From the NCBI GenBank assembly GCA_944384195.1, contig CALWSK010000001.1, positions 186,001 through 250,000 of the forward strand: 64,000 bases of DNA, given 5' to 3'. This DNA comes from an uncultured Clostridia bacterium. GTDB lineage: Bacteria; Bacillota; Clostridia; Lachnospirales; CAG-274. The notes beneath the pieces were generated by a model, which was not told the DNA's origin, searched no databases, and saw only the letters and a program-made list of their open reading frames with translations. Positions 44,686-53,440 of the stretch are shown one piece after another. The position numbers were made by a program, and so were the translations under genes. The first letter of the stretch is position 1, and the number at the start of each line of letters is the position of its first letter.

Positions 44686-46023
44686 CTAATTTTTATTTAT
44701 TTTAATTTTTTTATAAATAGCTACATACATTATGGCAGATACAAAAATAGATACTAAGTCGGCAAATGGCTGTGCCCATACTATACCATTTAATCCAAAA
44801 AGTTTATTTCCTATAATTAAGGCTGGAATAAAAGCAAGACCTTGTCTTGATAATGATACTATAAGCGCTGGAAGTCCCTTGCCCATAGCCTGAAAACTAG
44901 ACATAAAAATAAATTGTATACCTAAAATAGGTGTTACTGCCATAGTAGCTTTTATAAAATATTTACCATAATCTATAACTTGTACTTCTTTCAAAAACGC
45001 GGTTACTATTTGCTCTGAAAATAAAAAAGCTCCTAAAAATATGCTAGAACCTATAATTATAGAACACAATATACCAAATCTTATAGCTTGATTCATTCTG
45101 TGATAATTCTTTGCAGCAAAATTATATCCTATAAAAGGTTGAGAACCTTGAGCAAGACCAAGAAGTAACATAATAGCAATATTAGCCACTCTATTAGCTA
45201 TCCCAAGAGCAGCTACTACTCCCTCATTATAGCTAGAAGCAAAATTATTTAAAATAATATTCGCAAAACTTATAAGAATAGTATTTATAGAAACTGGTAT
45301 GCCTATTATTAATATATTTTTTATTATCTCACTTTTTATAACAAAACTTTTAGGATTTATACAAAGTGTGCTTTTTTTGATTAATATATATATTATATAG
45401 TATATACAGCTTGCTATATTTCCTATAATAGTAGCAAGTCCTGCTCCAATAACTCCAAGTTTCATACTAAATATCATAATAGGATCTAAAACTATGTTTA
45501 ATATAGTACCTATCATCATACCTATCATAGCTTGTTTAGAAGAGCCTTCAGAACGTACCATACCAGAAAAAACCATCTGCAAACAAATAAACACAGCTCC
45601 ATAAGACAATATAATAAGATAAGATTTAGTAAAATAATATGTAGCTTCACTTGTTCCTAATAATCTTAAAATATCTTCTATAAAAAAGTTAAATAATAAA
45701 GTACATAAAATTGATATTACTATACAAGCGTAAAAACAAAAAGAAGATACATTTTTTATCTTTTCATAATTTTTTTCTCCTAAAAGCCTAGATATATAGG
45801 CTCCCCCACCAACTCCAAAAATATTTCCTATAGACATAAAAAACATAAAAATAGGCAAACACAGAGTAATAGCTGCTACCTGATTCTTATCTTGAGTTTG
45901 TCCTACAAAAAAAGTATCTGCCATATTATAAATTATGTTTACAAGCATTCCTAAAATCGTAGGCAAAGCTAAGGTTGCTATAGCCTTAGGAACTGGATAT
46001 TCCTCAAAAATTTTTTTGTGCAT
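44686..46023 (-). CDS. MATE-family multidrug/sodium antiporter
   Basis: A 445-residue membrane protein with about twelve helices in two repeats. Family features include the N-terminal PVPKAIATLALPTILGMLVNIIYNMADTFFVGQ region, DPIMIF near residue 175, and GLAQGSQPFIGYNFAAKNY after the middle. It would export cationic drugs or metabolites using a sodium or proton gradient; the substrate is unknown. A strong AAGGAGGAGG precedes the ATG. It lies just downstream of the 6S RNA gene and its terminator, so expression may depend on read-through or on an unseen promoter. Confidence 0.9.
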   Translation of the reverse strand: MHKKIFEEYPVPKAIATLALPTILGMLVNIIYNMADTFFVGQTQDKNQVAAITLCLPIFMFFMSIGNIFGVGGGAYISRLLGEKNYEKIKNVSSFCFYACIVISILCTLLFNFFIEDILRLLGTSEATYYFTKSYLIILSYGAVFICLQMVFSGMVRSEGSSKQAMIGMMIGTILNIVLDPIMIFSMKLGVIGAGLATIIGNIASCIYYIIYILIKKSTLCINPKSFVIKSEIIKNILIIGIPVSINTILISFANIILNNFASSYNEGVVAALGIANRVANIAIMLLLGLAQGSQPFIGYNFAAKNYHRMNQAIRFGILCSIIIGSSIFLGAFLFSEQIVTAFLKEVQVIDYGKYFIKATMAVTPILGIQFIFMSSFQAMGKGLPALIVSLSRQGLAFIPALIIGNKLFGLNGIVWAQPFADLVSIFVSAIMYVAIYKKIKINKN

Positions 46024-46054
46024 TTTCCTCCTCCTTTATAATATTTTATAAAAT

Positions 46055-46078
46055 AAAAAAGGCTATAAATAGCCTTTT
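46055..46078 (-). terminator. Terminator of the 6S RNA
   Basis: The stem AAAAGGCTAT/ATAGCCTTTT is followed on the minus strand by a run of T residues, between the 6S RNA and the MATE gene. Confidence 0.8.
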
Positions 46079-46263
46079 CCCCAAAATGCCGGTGCCCTCT
46101 TTTGACACCTAGCTATAGCTAGGTGGGTTTCCGCAAAAAGAAACTCTGCCTTCCACTGCCCAAAGGGAATTAGCTTGTGGCCTGGCATATTTCTTTAGAT
46201 ATAGGAATCCCTTATAAGAAATGTAGGTTCAAAATAAAGGGTAAACGAACATTCCAGAAATCT
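46056..46263 (-). ncRNA. ssrS: 6S RNA
   Basis: Read on the minus strand, this stretch folds into the 6S architecture. The 5' and 3' ends pair (AATG near 46250 with CATT near 46085), followed by CCCTT with GAGGG and TTTTGA with TCAAAA. Next comes a large unpaired central bubble whose 3' side carries a hairpin made from the palindrome ACCTAGCTATAGCTAGGT (46109-46126). A long terminal hairpin closes the rod (AAAGAAA...GCC...CCAC with GTGG...GGC...TTTCTTT). Length is about 200 bases. A near-perfect sigma-A promoter precedes it and a terminator ends it. 6S RNA mimics an open promoter and sequesters sigma-A RNA polymerase. No sensible protein is encoded here. Confidence 0.82.
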
Positions 46264-46269
46264 ATAAAT

Positions 46270-46298
46270 ATTATAATATATTTTTATGTTAAAATCAA
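46270..46298 (-). promoter_or_regulatory. Sigma-A promoter of the 6S RNA
   Basis: TTGATT (46293-46298) and consensus TATAAT (46270-46275) are separated by 17 bases on the minus strand, with a start expected near 46263. Confidence 0.75.
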
Positions 46299-46475
46299 TA
46301 TTTTTATACAACAAATTAAAATTTTTTTAATTTTAAAATATCCGCTAAAAATAATATCTTAAATAGAATATAACATTTTTTGGTTTAGCTTTTATTTTTT
46401 TGATTTTATAAAAATTTTTTCATAAAGTGAATAATTTTTACAATAGAGTAAATACTAGACTTGGAGGTGTTATTA

Positions 46476-47237
46476 ATGAACAAAGATAACTTTTTTAAAA
46501 AGAACGGATTTTCTATAGCTTTATGTTCATCAGTGGCTATAGGGCTTGTAGCAACATTATATTTTTCATATTCTAGCTTTACTAAAAATAACGCTGATAT
46601 GGAAAATACAGAATTTGTGCAATTAGAAACAGAGGAAGAAACATTTTTCCAACCTGTTGATAAAAGCGATGTAAAAAGCTATAAGGAAAGCACAGAAACT
46701 ACTACTATAGAAGCAACAACACAAACTACTACAGAAGCACCTACAGAAACTACTACATCTAATAAAACTGCTTCTATCGAAGAAGAAGAAAAAATATTTA
46801 GTCTATTTGATGAAAGTCAAGATATGTCTTGGCCTGTTTCTGGTAATGTAGTTAAAAACTATGATATGGAAACTGCTGTATATGATAAAACTTTAGACCA
46901 ATATAAAGTTAGCGATTCTATTTGTATATCTGCTCCAGTTGGTACAGAAGTTAAAGCTTCTGCCGAAGGTATAGTAGAAAATATATTTGTAGATGATGAA
47001 AATGGACAAACAGTAGTTATAAATCACGGTAATGGCTGGTTATCTACATACGGCCAGCTTGAAGAGAATGTATCTGTTGCCGTTGGAGATATAGTAAAAG
47101 AAAATGATATTATAGGGAAAATTGCTAGTCCTTCTAAATATGGAATTGCCTTAGGCCCACACTTAGATTTTAAAATATTAAAAGACAATGTTAGCTATGA
47201 CCCTAACAAACTTTTAGTACAATTAGACGAAGAATAA
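46476..47237 (+). CDS. SpoIIQ-like protein with degenerate LytM (M23) domain
   Basis: A 253-residue single-pass membrane protein: cytoplasmic N-terminus, membrane helix about residues 14-34, a Thr/Glu-rich linker (about 75-105), and a LytM/M23 fold (about 120-250). The fold is intact (ISAPVGTEVKA, VVINHGNGWLSTYG, VGDIVKENDIIGKI, GPHLDFKIL), but the zinc ligands of active M23 enzymes are not. The HxGxD site reads SDSIC, YAHL reads YGQL, and HLHF reads HLDF. It should not hydrolyse peptidoglycan. This resembles SpoIIQ, which bridges forespore and mother cell by pairing with SpoIIIAH. ATG 46476 follows TTGGAGGTG; the in-frame TTG 46461 is inside that site. Confidence 0.78.
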   Translation: MNKDNFFKKNGFSIALCSSVAIGLVATLYFSYSSFTKNNADMENTEFVQLETEEETFFQPVDKSDVKSYKESTETTTIEATTQTTTEAPTETTTSNKTASIEEEEKIFSLFDESQDMSWPVSGNVVKNYDMETAVYDKTLDQYKVSDSICISAPVGTEVKASAEGIVENIFVDDENGQTVVINHGNGWLSTYGQLEENVSVAVGDIVKENDIIGKIASPSKYGIALGPHLDFKILKDNVSYDPNKLLVQLDEE

Positions 47238-47249
47238 TCCCAGATAGAG

Positions 47250-47282
47250 AAAGAGCTTTTATTAGATATTAGCTCTTTTTTA
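47250..47282 (+). terminator. Terminator of the SpoIIQ-like gene
   Basis: The stem AAAGAGCT/AGCTCTTT around a 13-base AT loop is followed by a T run. Confidence 0.75.
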
Positions 47283-47334
47283 TTGACTTTTTATATATTA
47301 GTTTTTATACTAGCTTATAAAAGGAGATGATATT

Positions 47335-48066
47335 TTGTCAAAAACAGTTTTTATTACTGGTTCTTCGCGTGGAATAGGTAAAGAAATAGCAAAAATTTTT
47401 GCAAAAAATGGCTATAAAGTTGCTATAAATGGAGTTCATAGAAAAGAAGCTTTAGAAAATACACATAAAGAACTTTTAGAAATAAATAAAAATGTTCTTG
47501 CTTTTATAGGTGATATTTCAAATTATAATATTGCAAAAGATATATTTAGTAAAATAGAAGATAATTTTGGCTCTGTAGATATTTTAGTAAATAATGCTGG
47601 TATTTCACATATAGGTCTATTTAATGATATGACGCAGGATATGTGGCAAAATCTTATACGTACTAACATAGAAGGAGTAATAAACTGCTCTCATATAGCT
47701 TGTCAAAGTATGATAAAAAATCATAGTGGTAATATAATAAATATTTCTTCTATTTGGGGAGAGGTTGGTGCTTCTTGTGAAGTTATATATTCTGCCACAA
47801 AGGGAGCTATAAATTCTTTTACTAAGGCTCTTGCAAAAGAACTTGCCCCTAGTAATATCAGAGTAAATGCTGTATCTTGTGGAGCTATAGAAACAGAGAT
47901 GAATAGCTTTTTAACAGAAGAAGAAAAAAAAGACTTTATAGAGCAAATACCTTATATGCGTTTTGGCTCTTGTAATGAAGTAGCAAATCTTGTATATTAT
48001 CTAGCTTCTAAAAATTCTACATATCTTACTGGACAAGTTATTACATTAGACGGTGGGCTTATATAA
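47335..48066 (+). CDS. FabG-like short-chain dehydrogenase (YmfI type)
   Basis: A 243-residue NAD(P)-dependent reductase of the classical short-chain family. The cofactor motif is TGSSRGIGKEIA (near residues 8-19), NNAG is near 87, and the catalytic set is Ser (NISSIWGEVGAS), Tyr and Lys (YSATKGAINSFTKALAKELAP). The sequence resembles the FabG-like subgroup named for YmfI, the EF-P 5-aminopentanone reductase of Bacillus, more than the fatty-acid enzyme, and it is not next to fab genes. Assignment to EF-P modification is tentative. It starts at TTG 47335, preceded by AAAGGAGATGAT. Confidence 0.83.
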   Translation: MSKTVFITGSSRGIGKEIAKIFAKNGYKVAINGVHRKEALENTHKELLEINKNVLAFIGDISNYNIAKDIFSKIEDNFGSVDILVNNAGISHIGLFNDMTQDMWQNLIRTNIEGVINCSHIACQSMIKNHSGNIINISSIWGEVGASCEVIYSATKGAINSFTKALAKELAPSNIRVNAVSCGAIETEMNSFLTEEEKKDFIEQIPYMRFGSCNEVANLVYYLASKNSTYLTGQVITLDGGLI

Positions 48067-48088
48067 AAAGGGACAGTTATTCTGTCCC
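48065..48088. terminator. Terminator shared by the reductase gene and the ula operon
   Basis: The stem GGGACAG/CTGTCCC with a five-base loop is followed on the minus strand by a T tract, so it mainly ends the ula operon. Confidence 0.75.
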
Positions 48089-48119
48089 CATACTTTATCT
48101 TAATAAAAATTTATGTTAT

Positions 48120-48806
48120 CTATTGCCCATAATAAGCATTTTCGCCGTGTTTTCTATAATAATGTTTATCTTGAAGATTTCTAGGTGCTCTCTCTACTGA
48201 AGGCATAATAACTTCTGTATTAAGAGCCATTTTTGCTACCTCTTCTAATACAACGGCGTTATGTACAGCATCAAATCCATCTTTCCCCCAAGTAAAAGGT
48301 CCGTGATTTTTACATAATACCGCTGGCATAGAAACATAGTCTTTATCTTTAAAATATTCTGCTATTATAACACCGGTATTTTTTTCATAATTTTCCTCTA
48401 TTTCTTTCTCGGTAAGATTTCTAACACACGGTATATCCCCATACATATAGTCAGCATGAGTAGTTCCATAACAAGGTATATTTCTACCTGATTGAGCCCA
48501 GCTAGTTGCAAAAGGAGAATGTGTATGTACTACTCCCCCTATCTCCTTAAAAGCCTTATAAAGTTCTATATGTGTTGGAGTATCAGAAGAAGGCTTTAGG
48601 TTCCCCTCTACTACATTTCCATCCAAATCTACAACTACCATATCATATGCCGTCATCTTATTATAATCAACGCCACTAGGTTTTATAACTATGTATCCTG
48701 TTTCTCTATCTATTTCACTAACATTTCCCCAAGTAAAAGTAATTAGTTTATGCTTTGAAAGTTCCATATTAGCTTTATAAACTTTTTCTTTTAAAGCTTC
48801 TAACAT
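48120..48806 (-). CDS. ulaF: L-ribulose-5-phosphate 4-epimerase
   Basis: A 228-residue class II aldolase-like epimerase (AraD/UlaF/SgbE family) that converts L-ribulose-5-phosphate to D-xylulose-5-phosphate. The [26 protein letters not shown] stretch is typical. The zinc site is formed by [13 protein letters not shown] (two His) and the later [13 protein letters not shown]is. ATTHADYM is also conserved. As the last gene of the ula operon it completes ascorbate conversion to a pentose-phosphate-pathway intermediate. The name ulaF is chosen over araD from context. Confidence 0.92.
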   Translation of the reverse strand: MLEALKEKVYKANMELSKHKLITFTWGNVSEIDRETGYIVIKPSGVDYNKMTAYDMVVVDLDGNVVEGNLKPSSDTPTHIELYKAFKEIGGVVHTHSPFATSWAQSGRNIPCYGTTHADYMYGDIPCVRNLTEKEIEENYEKNTGVIIAEYFKDKDYVSMPAVLCKNHGPFTWGKDGFDAVHNAVVLEEVAKMALNTEVIMPSVERAPRNLQDKHYYRKHGENAYYGQ

Positions 48807-48818
48807 AATCTTAACCTC

Positions 48819-49862
48819 CTAAAGCTCTATTTTATATAGAGCAACTTCATTTATTTCTCTATTTGTAGATAATAAAAATTCTTCACCATCTTCAGTAAAC
48901 TTATATATATTAGCAGAACCACAATTGCTATCTATAAATTCATATTTATACTCGTTTTCTTTTTCATCATATCTAAATAATATTATATTTCTATCGCCTT
49001 CCCTATGCCCTATTATAGCTACTGGCTCTTCACAAAGCTCTCCACCAAAAATAGAATGTGCAAAATTGGCATCTTTATATTTTAATACTTCTTTAAATTT
49101 TCCATTTTCTTTTTTATAAATAGTAATTATGTTTCCGTGGAAAGGAGATATAACAATAAGCTCTTTTTCTCCATCTTTATCCATATCCACAAGAACGGCA
49201 TCAGAAGCTGGAGTATCTAATATTTGCTCTATATTCCATTGTTTACCTCCTTCTTCTGGAGGAGTAAACTTAAATATCCCTTCATCACAAGATATAATAG
49301 CTTTATTAATTCCGTCTTCTTCTAATCTATAGTATCCGTGATTTTTAAGCATATTATCTTTTATAACTTCTAGTTTTAGCTGATTATCATCATTAAAATC
49401 ATCTAAATTTTTTGGAAGAACAGTAGCATATACTTTACCCTTACTACTCCAATCATCTTTAAAATTATGATTGGATTTTAAAGTACAAGCTATAAGATAA
49501 TTAATGCCATTTCTTTCTATTATATCAAATCTATGTACGTGAGGTAAATCAACTAAAGTTCTAACTTGCCAAGCTCCATCCTTGTTTTCTGCAATAACTA
49601 TTTTAGCCTCTTTAGAATCATTAGGAGAATAAAACTTATGTGTAGCTAAAAATACTCCATCACTATCTGGCACCTGAACCATAGTCATAACTCCTCCTGG
49701 CTCTGTCCAAATAGTATCTACTTTATTACCCTTAGTATCAAAAAGTACACATTCGTTTACTTTTTCTGCCGCTACTAAAATATGATTTTTGTCTTTATAT
49801 CTAAGTGGTGCTATAGAATAGCATTTTTCTAATTCATAAATAGATTTTTTTCTAAACTTCAT
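48819..49862 (-). CDS. Unrecognised beta-propeller-like protein in the ula operon
   Basis: A 347-residue protein without a signal peptide. It has repeated units of about 45 residues with short beta strands, and one segment (VLVDMDKDGEKELIVIS) has the DxDxDG form of FG-GAP/VCBS-type calcium-binding propeller blades. No catalytic motif is recognised. It is encoded inside the ula operon, 12 bases before ulaF and 13 bases after ulaE, so a role in ascorbate or related sugar-acid use is likely. It cannot be a relative of the missing decarboxylase UlaD, which is a short TIM barrel. A sugar lactone-binding or isomerase-type propeller is only a guess. Confidence 0.7.
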   Translation of the reverse strand: MKFRKKSIYELEKCYSIAPLRYKDKNHILVAAEKVNECVLFDTKGNKVDTIWTEPGGVMTMVQVPDSDGVFLATHKFYSPNDSKEAKIVIAENKDGAWQVRTLVDLPHVHRFDIIERNGINYLIACTLKSNHNFKDDWSSKGKVYATVLPKNLDDFNDDNQLKLEVIKDNMLKNHGYYRLEEDGINKAIISCDEGIFKFTPPEEGGKQWNIEQILDTPASDAVLVDMDKDGEKELIVISPFHGNIITIYKKENGKFKEVLKYKDANFAHSIFGGELCEEPVAIIGHREGDRNIILFRYDEKENEYKYEFIDSNCGSANIYKFTEDGEEFLLSTNREINEVALYKIEL

Positions 49863-49875
49863 AATCTAACCCCTC

Positions 49876-50718
49876 CTAAGATAATCTCTCTAATATGCTA
49901 CTCATCATATTATGAGCTTCTTTTAAACTATCAAGCCAAGCATCATCTGTATGCCAAAGCTCTGTAACAAACTTTCTAACACCTAGATTAAGCGCATTAT
50001 CTATAGCTTTTTCAAAATCTACATGTCCTGTACCAAAAGATATTTCTCTATATTTTCCTACTACTGTTTCTTTAAGATGCATAGAAACTAAATGCCCTTT
50101 TCCTTTTTTTAAGTCTTCTAATACATTATGCTTATAAAGCTTACTAGCATTTGTTATATTTCCTATATCTGGATATACTTGAAGATATGGAGAATTTATT
50201 TTATCTACATATTTCATAGCTTTCTCTACTGTATCCATAAAAGGTGTTTCCATAGTTTCAAAAGCTAAAATTACTCCATATTTAGATGCCATATCTGTAG
50301 CTTTTCTTAAATTTTCTTCAAATAATTCTACCGTTTTTTCGCTAGTTTCTTCATAATATACATCATATCCTGCTATTTGTATTATTCTGATGCCTAAATC
50401 ACAAGCTAATATAAGAGCTTTCTCCATTATTTCCATAGAACGCTCTCTAGTTCTCTCATCTAAACTACCAAAAGAATATTTTCTATGCCCACTAAGACAC
50501 ATAGTTCTAATAGGTAATCCTACTTTATACATTAAATCTACAAGATTTTTTCTTTCTTCTTTAGTCATATCTAGTCTTGATAGTTTTTCATCTGTTTCAT
50601 CTATGCTTATTTCCAAATAGTCATATCCAACCTCTTTAGCTACTTTTAGCTTTTCTTCCCAGCTAAGATAATTTGGCATAGCTTTTTCATAAACACCTAT
50701 TTCAAATTGTTTATTCAT
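49876..50718 (-). CDS. ulaE: L-xylulose-5-phosphate 3-epimerase
   Basis: A 280-residue TIM-barrel epimerase of the xylose-isomerase-like fold that interconverts L-xylulose-5-phosphate and L-ribulose-5-phosphate. Recognisable motifs are IGVYEKAMPNYLSWEEKLKVAKEVGYDYLEISIDE at the N-terminus, MCLSGHRKYSFGS near residue 76, and metal ligands in LAFETME, VYPDIGN, SMHLKE and TELWH. The N-terminal GVYEKALP-type signature is specific to UlaE/SgbU. It follows the DeoR regulator gene after 11 bases. Confidence 0.93.
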   Translation of the reverse strand: MNKQFEIGVYEKAMPNYLSWEEKLKVAKEVGYDYLEISIDETDEKLSRLDMTKEERKNLVDLMYKVGLPIRTMCLSGHRKYSFGSLDERTRERSMEIMEKALILACDLGIRIIQIAGYDVYYEETSEKTVELFEENLRKATDMASKYGVILAFETMETPFMDTVEKAMKYVDKINSPYLQVYPDIGNITNASKLYKHNVLEDLKKGKGHLVSMHLKETVVGKYREISFGTGHVDFEKAIDNALNLGVRKFVTELWHTDDAWLDSLKEAHNMMSSILERLS

Positions 50719-50729
50719 AATATATCCAC

Positions 50730-51509
50730 CTACAAATCTAAAAAATTATTTCTTACAATATGTACATTTATACCATTTTGTCTAAATTCTTCTATAGTTT
50801 CTTCTGGCACTAGCTCATCTGTTATAATATTTTTTATATAATCAGTAGAGCAAGTGATAAAGCTACTATTTCTGCAAATCTTTGTATGGTCTGCTATAAA
50901 ATAAGTTTCCTTTGCGTGTTCTATCATAAGCTTATTAATATTTACTTCATTTGCATTAGCAGTAGTCATTCCACAATCTAATGATATACCATTACACCCT
51001 ATAAATGCCTTTTTTGCATATATATTTTGCAATGTCTTTATAGCATAATCTCCTACCAATACTTCCTTAGGGTGCCTTACCTCACCCCCAGTAATAATCA
51101 CATTTATATTATTCTTTATCTCTAAATTTACAGCTTTTATATTATTTGTTATAACAGTTATATATTTCCTATCCACAAACTTTAATATATTAAAAGCAGT
51201 ACTACTAGAATTTACAAAAATAGTATCTCCATCATTTATAAGAGTTGCCGCATATCTAGATAAAAGCTCTTTATAATTTATATCTGTTGCTTGCTTTTTT
51301 ATTTCTAATTTATCATTTCTAATTTTAGCCCCACCATAAAATCTAACTAGCTTATTTTCATCTTCTAACTGTTGTAAATCTCTCCTTATAGTTATGAGAG
51401 ATACTCCAAAAATTTTAGAAAGCTCTTCTACAGATATCCTTTTATTTTCAGACAATAAGCTCAATATTTCTTCTCTTCGCTTATTTACATAAGCCTTTTT
51501 CGTCTTCAT
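50730..51509 (-). CDS. ulaR: DeoR-family transcriptional regulator of the ula operon
   Basis: A 259-residue DeoR-type regulator. The N-terminal winged helix contains RREEILSLLSENKRISVEELSKIF and the signature VSLITIRRDLQQLE (about 10-50). The C-terminal DeoR sensor domain contains the sugar-phosphate site TNNIKAVN, ITGGEVRH and CNGISLDCGMT. It probably represses the ula genes and is relieved by a pathway phosphate such as L-ascorbate 6-phosphate. Being inside the operon it would also regulate itself. Possible operator half-sites in the 55.06-55.42 kb region are described there. Confidence 0.85.
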   Translation of the reverse strand: MKTKKAYVNKRREEILSLLSENKRISVEELSKIFGVSLITIRRDLQQLEDENKLVRFYGGAKIRNDKLEIKKQATDINYKELLSRYAATLINDGDTIFVNSSSTAFNILKFVDRKYITVITNNIKAVNLEIKNNINVIITGGEVRHPKEVLVGDYAIKTLQNIYAKKAFIGCNGISLDCGMTTANANEVNINKLMIEHAKETYFIADHTKICRNSSFITCSTDYIKNIITDELVPEETIEEFRQNGINVHIVRNNFLDL

Positions 51510-51582
51510 ATTAGCCCCCCTTAAAAATATAAGTAATAGTTACCTACCTTTAAAGATAGATAACTATTACTAGCCAAGCCTA

Positions 51583-51894
51583 CTATATAATTCCGTGTTC
51601 TTTCATTTTTTCTTCCATTTCTTGAGCAGACATTATATTTCTAAGCCCTATAACTTTTGTTCCTTTTTTTTCTGCGTCTGCAAACATATTAGTAAAGTTT
51701 TGGGCACAAAATACTATATCAAATTGTGGAGCTGCACTTTTCCCTTCAGACAAAGCACAATGATGAATTTTAGAAGGCTTAATATTAAGCTTAGTCAAAA
51801 CTTTTTGTAAAGTCATTTTCATCATAAGGCTAGAACCTGCTCCATTTGCACAACAAACTAAAAAACTCATATTATCTTTTGACATATAAATCAC
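51583..51894 (-). CDS. ulaB: PTS L-ascorbate-specific EIIB component
   Basis: A PTS EIIB of the ascorbate (SgaB/UlaB) type, 100-103 residues. The phosphorylated cysteine lies in the P-loop-like FLVCCANGAGSSLMM near residue 14, and the fold ends with NIMSAQEMEEKMKEHGII. It takes phosphate from EIIA and gives it to the sugar during import. Start is ambiguous: GTG 51894 lies 3 bases after AAAGG, and ATG 51885 lies 12 bases after it. It follows ulaA by 20 bases. Confidence 0.9.
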   Translation of the reverse strand: MIYMSKDNMSFLVCCANGAGSSLMMKMTLQKVLTKLNIKPSKIHHCALSEGKSAAPQFDIVFCAQNFTNMFADAEKKGTKVIGLRNIMSAQEMEEKMKEHGII

Positions 51895-51914
51895 AAACCT
51901 TTCTATATTTAAAT

Positions 51915-53399
51915 TTAATTATTTTCTCTTTTATCTTTTAATTCTTTATACGCTTCATAATCTTCTGTCATTTTAAAATATCCTTCTTTATCAAATTTAT
52001 ATTGAAGCTGTGGAATAAGCAGTAATAAAATTACAACAACTGGTATACCTATAATTCCTAAGAATTTTAATATAGCAGTAAATACTGGCCATACAACAGC
52101 CCAGTCCCACATACCTAAGTATCCGCCATATGCTGCCATACCAACCCATCCAGCTATAAGAGCAGAACCAAAAACTTGGCAAAGCCCAGATATAAATGGA
52201 AGTATTAAGGCCGCTTTTATACCACCTTTTTCATTAGCAAATACGGCAATAGTAGCATTATCAAAAAATACTGGAACGAAACCACAAATTACTAAAACTG
52301 GACTTTTTAATATAACTAAAGTTGCTATAGCTATTATTTGTCCTAAAAATCCTGCTAAAAATCCTAAAGGAACAGCATTTGCAGAACCAAAACCAAATAT
52401 AACAGCACAATCAACTCCTGGCATAGAACCTGGTAATAATTTATCAGCAATTCCTTGGAAAGATGCTGTAAGCTCTGTTACAAATGTACGTACGCCAAGT
52501 TGTAATATAGCAAGATAAACTGCAAAATGTAAACAAACTTGTATTACATAAAATAGCATACTAGCACCTTCTTTTAAAAAGCCTTGTTCTATTAAATAAT
52601 CTCTACCTAATATAACTAATATAGCACCAAAAAAGATTAACATTAATATAGAAGTACATACCATATTTTCGTTAAATATAGACATAAAACCTGGAAGCTC
52701 TATATCATCTATTTTTTTAACTTTTTTTCCTTTTTTGCTACCAAATAATTTTTCTGCAAGCCATGTATTTATAGCTATACCAAAATTTTGTTGGTGAGCA
52801 AGACAAAAACCTGCACCATCTGTTAGCTCTTGACAAGGTTTTATTGTAAGGTTAGCTCCTACTGCCCAATAAGCTCCAAGTATTAATGCCATAACAACAA
52901 TAAGCCATAAATCGCTATGTGCTAAAAATGGACAAGCAAAGAGTATAAGCCAATATGCCGTAGCTGATTGTTGTACTTGCACGTGTCCTGTTGTAAATAA
53001 AGCACGAAGCTTAGTATATTTGCTAAAACGTACTAATAAAATATTTACAATAAAAGCTATTAAAAGTAATATCATAGCATTACCAAAGCCCTTACCAAAA
53101 ACTTCTTCAACTCCAGTAGTTACTGCGTTTTGTCCAAAATATGGGTCTATAACCATAGCATCCATATTAAATCTATCCTTAAGTCCTACTAAAATAGGTC
53201 TAAAGTTGCTTACAAGCCCACTAGAACCTACAGCAAGAATAAAATAACCTACAATAGCTTTAATAACACCGGCTAAAATATCATACCAAGGCTTTTTTAA
53301 CAATATATAACCTATTGCAACTATAAGACCTATCATAAAGGCCGGTTGTTGCAAAACATTAGTTGCAAAATAAGTCCATATGTTCATAAGTATATCCAT
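51915..53399 (-). CDS. ulaA: PTS L-ascorbate-specific EIIC component
   Basis: A 494-residue membrane permease of the PTS ascorbate/galactitol superfamily with about eleven helices. UlaA-type sequence includes the N-terminal PAFMIGLIVAIGYILLKK, AVGSSGLVSNFRPILVGL, GHVQVQQSATAYWL and AGFCLAHQQNFGIAINTWLAEKL. It forms the channel through which ascorbate is imported and phosphorylated by EIIB. Length is slightly more than the common 465 residues because of a C-terminal tail. It lies between ulaC and ulaB. Confidence 0.93.
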   Translation of the reverse strand: MDILMNIWTYFATNVLQQPAFMIGLIVAIGYILLKKPWYDILAGVIKAIVGYFILAVGSSGLVSNFRPILVGLKDRFNMDAMVIDPYFGQNAVTTGVEEVFGKGFGNAMILLLIAFIVNILLVRFSKYTKLRALFTTGHVQVQQSATAYWLILFACPFLAHSDLWLIVVMALILGAYWAVGANLTIKPCQELTDGAGFCLAHQQNFGIAINTWLAEKLFGSKKGKKVKKIDDIELPGFMSIFNENMVCTSILMLIFFGAILVILGRDYLIEQGFLKEGASMLFYVIQVCLHFAVYLAILQLGVRTFVTELTASFQGIADKLLPGSMPGVDCAVIFGFGSANAVPLGFLAGFLGQIIAIATLVILKSPVLVICGFVPVFFDNATIAVFANEKGGIKAALILPFISGLCQVFGSALIAGWVGMAAYGGYLGMWDWAVVWPVFTAILKFLGIIGIPVVVILLLLIPQLQYKFDKEGYFKMTEDYEAYKELKDKRENN

Positions 53400-53440
53400 A
53401 GACTACCCCTTTCCCCTAAATTTTTAGGATAAATCATTTC

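Noticed and set aside
46085..46180. Cobalamin or other riboswitch controlling the MATE gene
   Set aside because: The sequence folds as a 6S rod with end pairing and has its own terminator; aptamer consensus motifs are absent.
46177..46362. Small open frame of about 61 codons over the 6S gene
   Set aside because: It lies antisense to the 6S RNA and its promoter, has no ribosome binding site and a product without recognisable features.
46476..47237. Active M23 endopeptidase
   Set aside because: All zinc-binding motifs are substituted, so a catalytic role is not supported.
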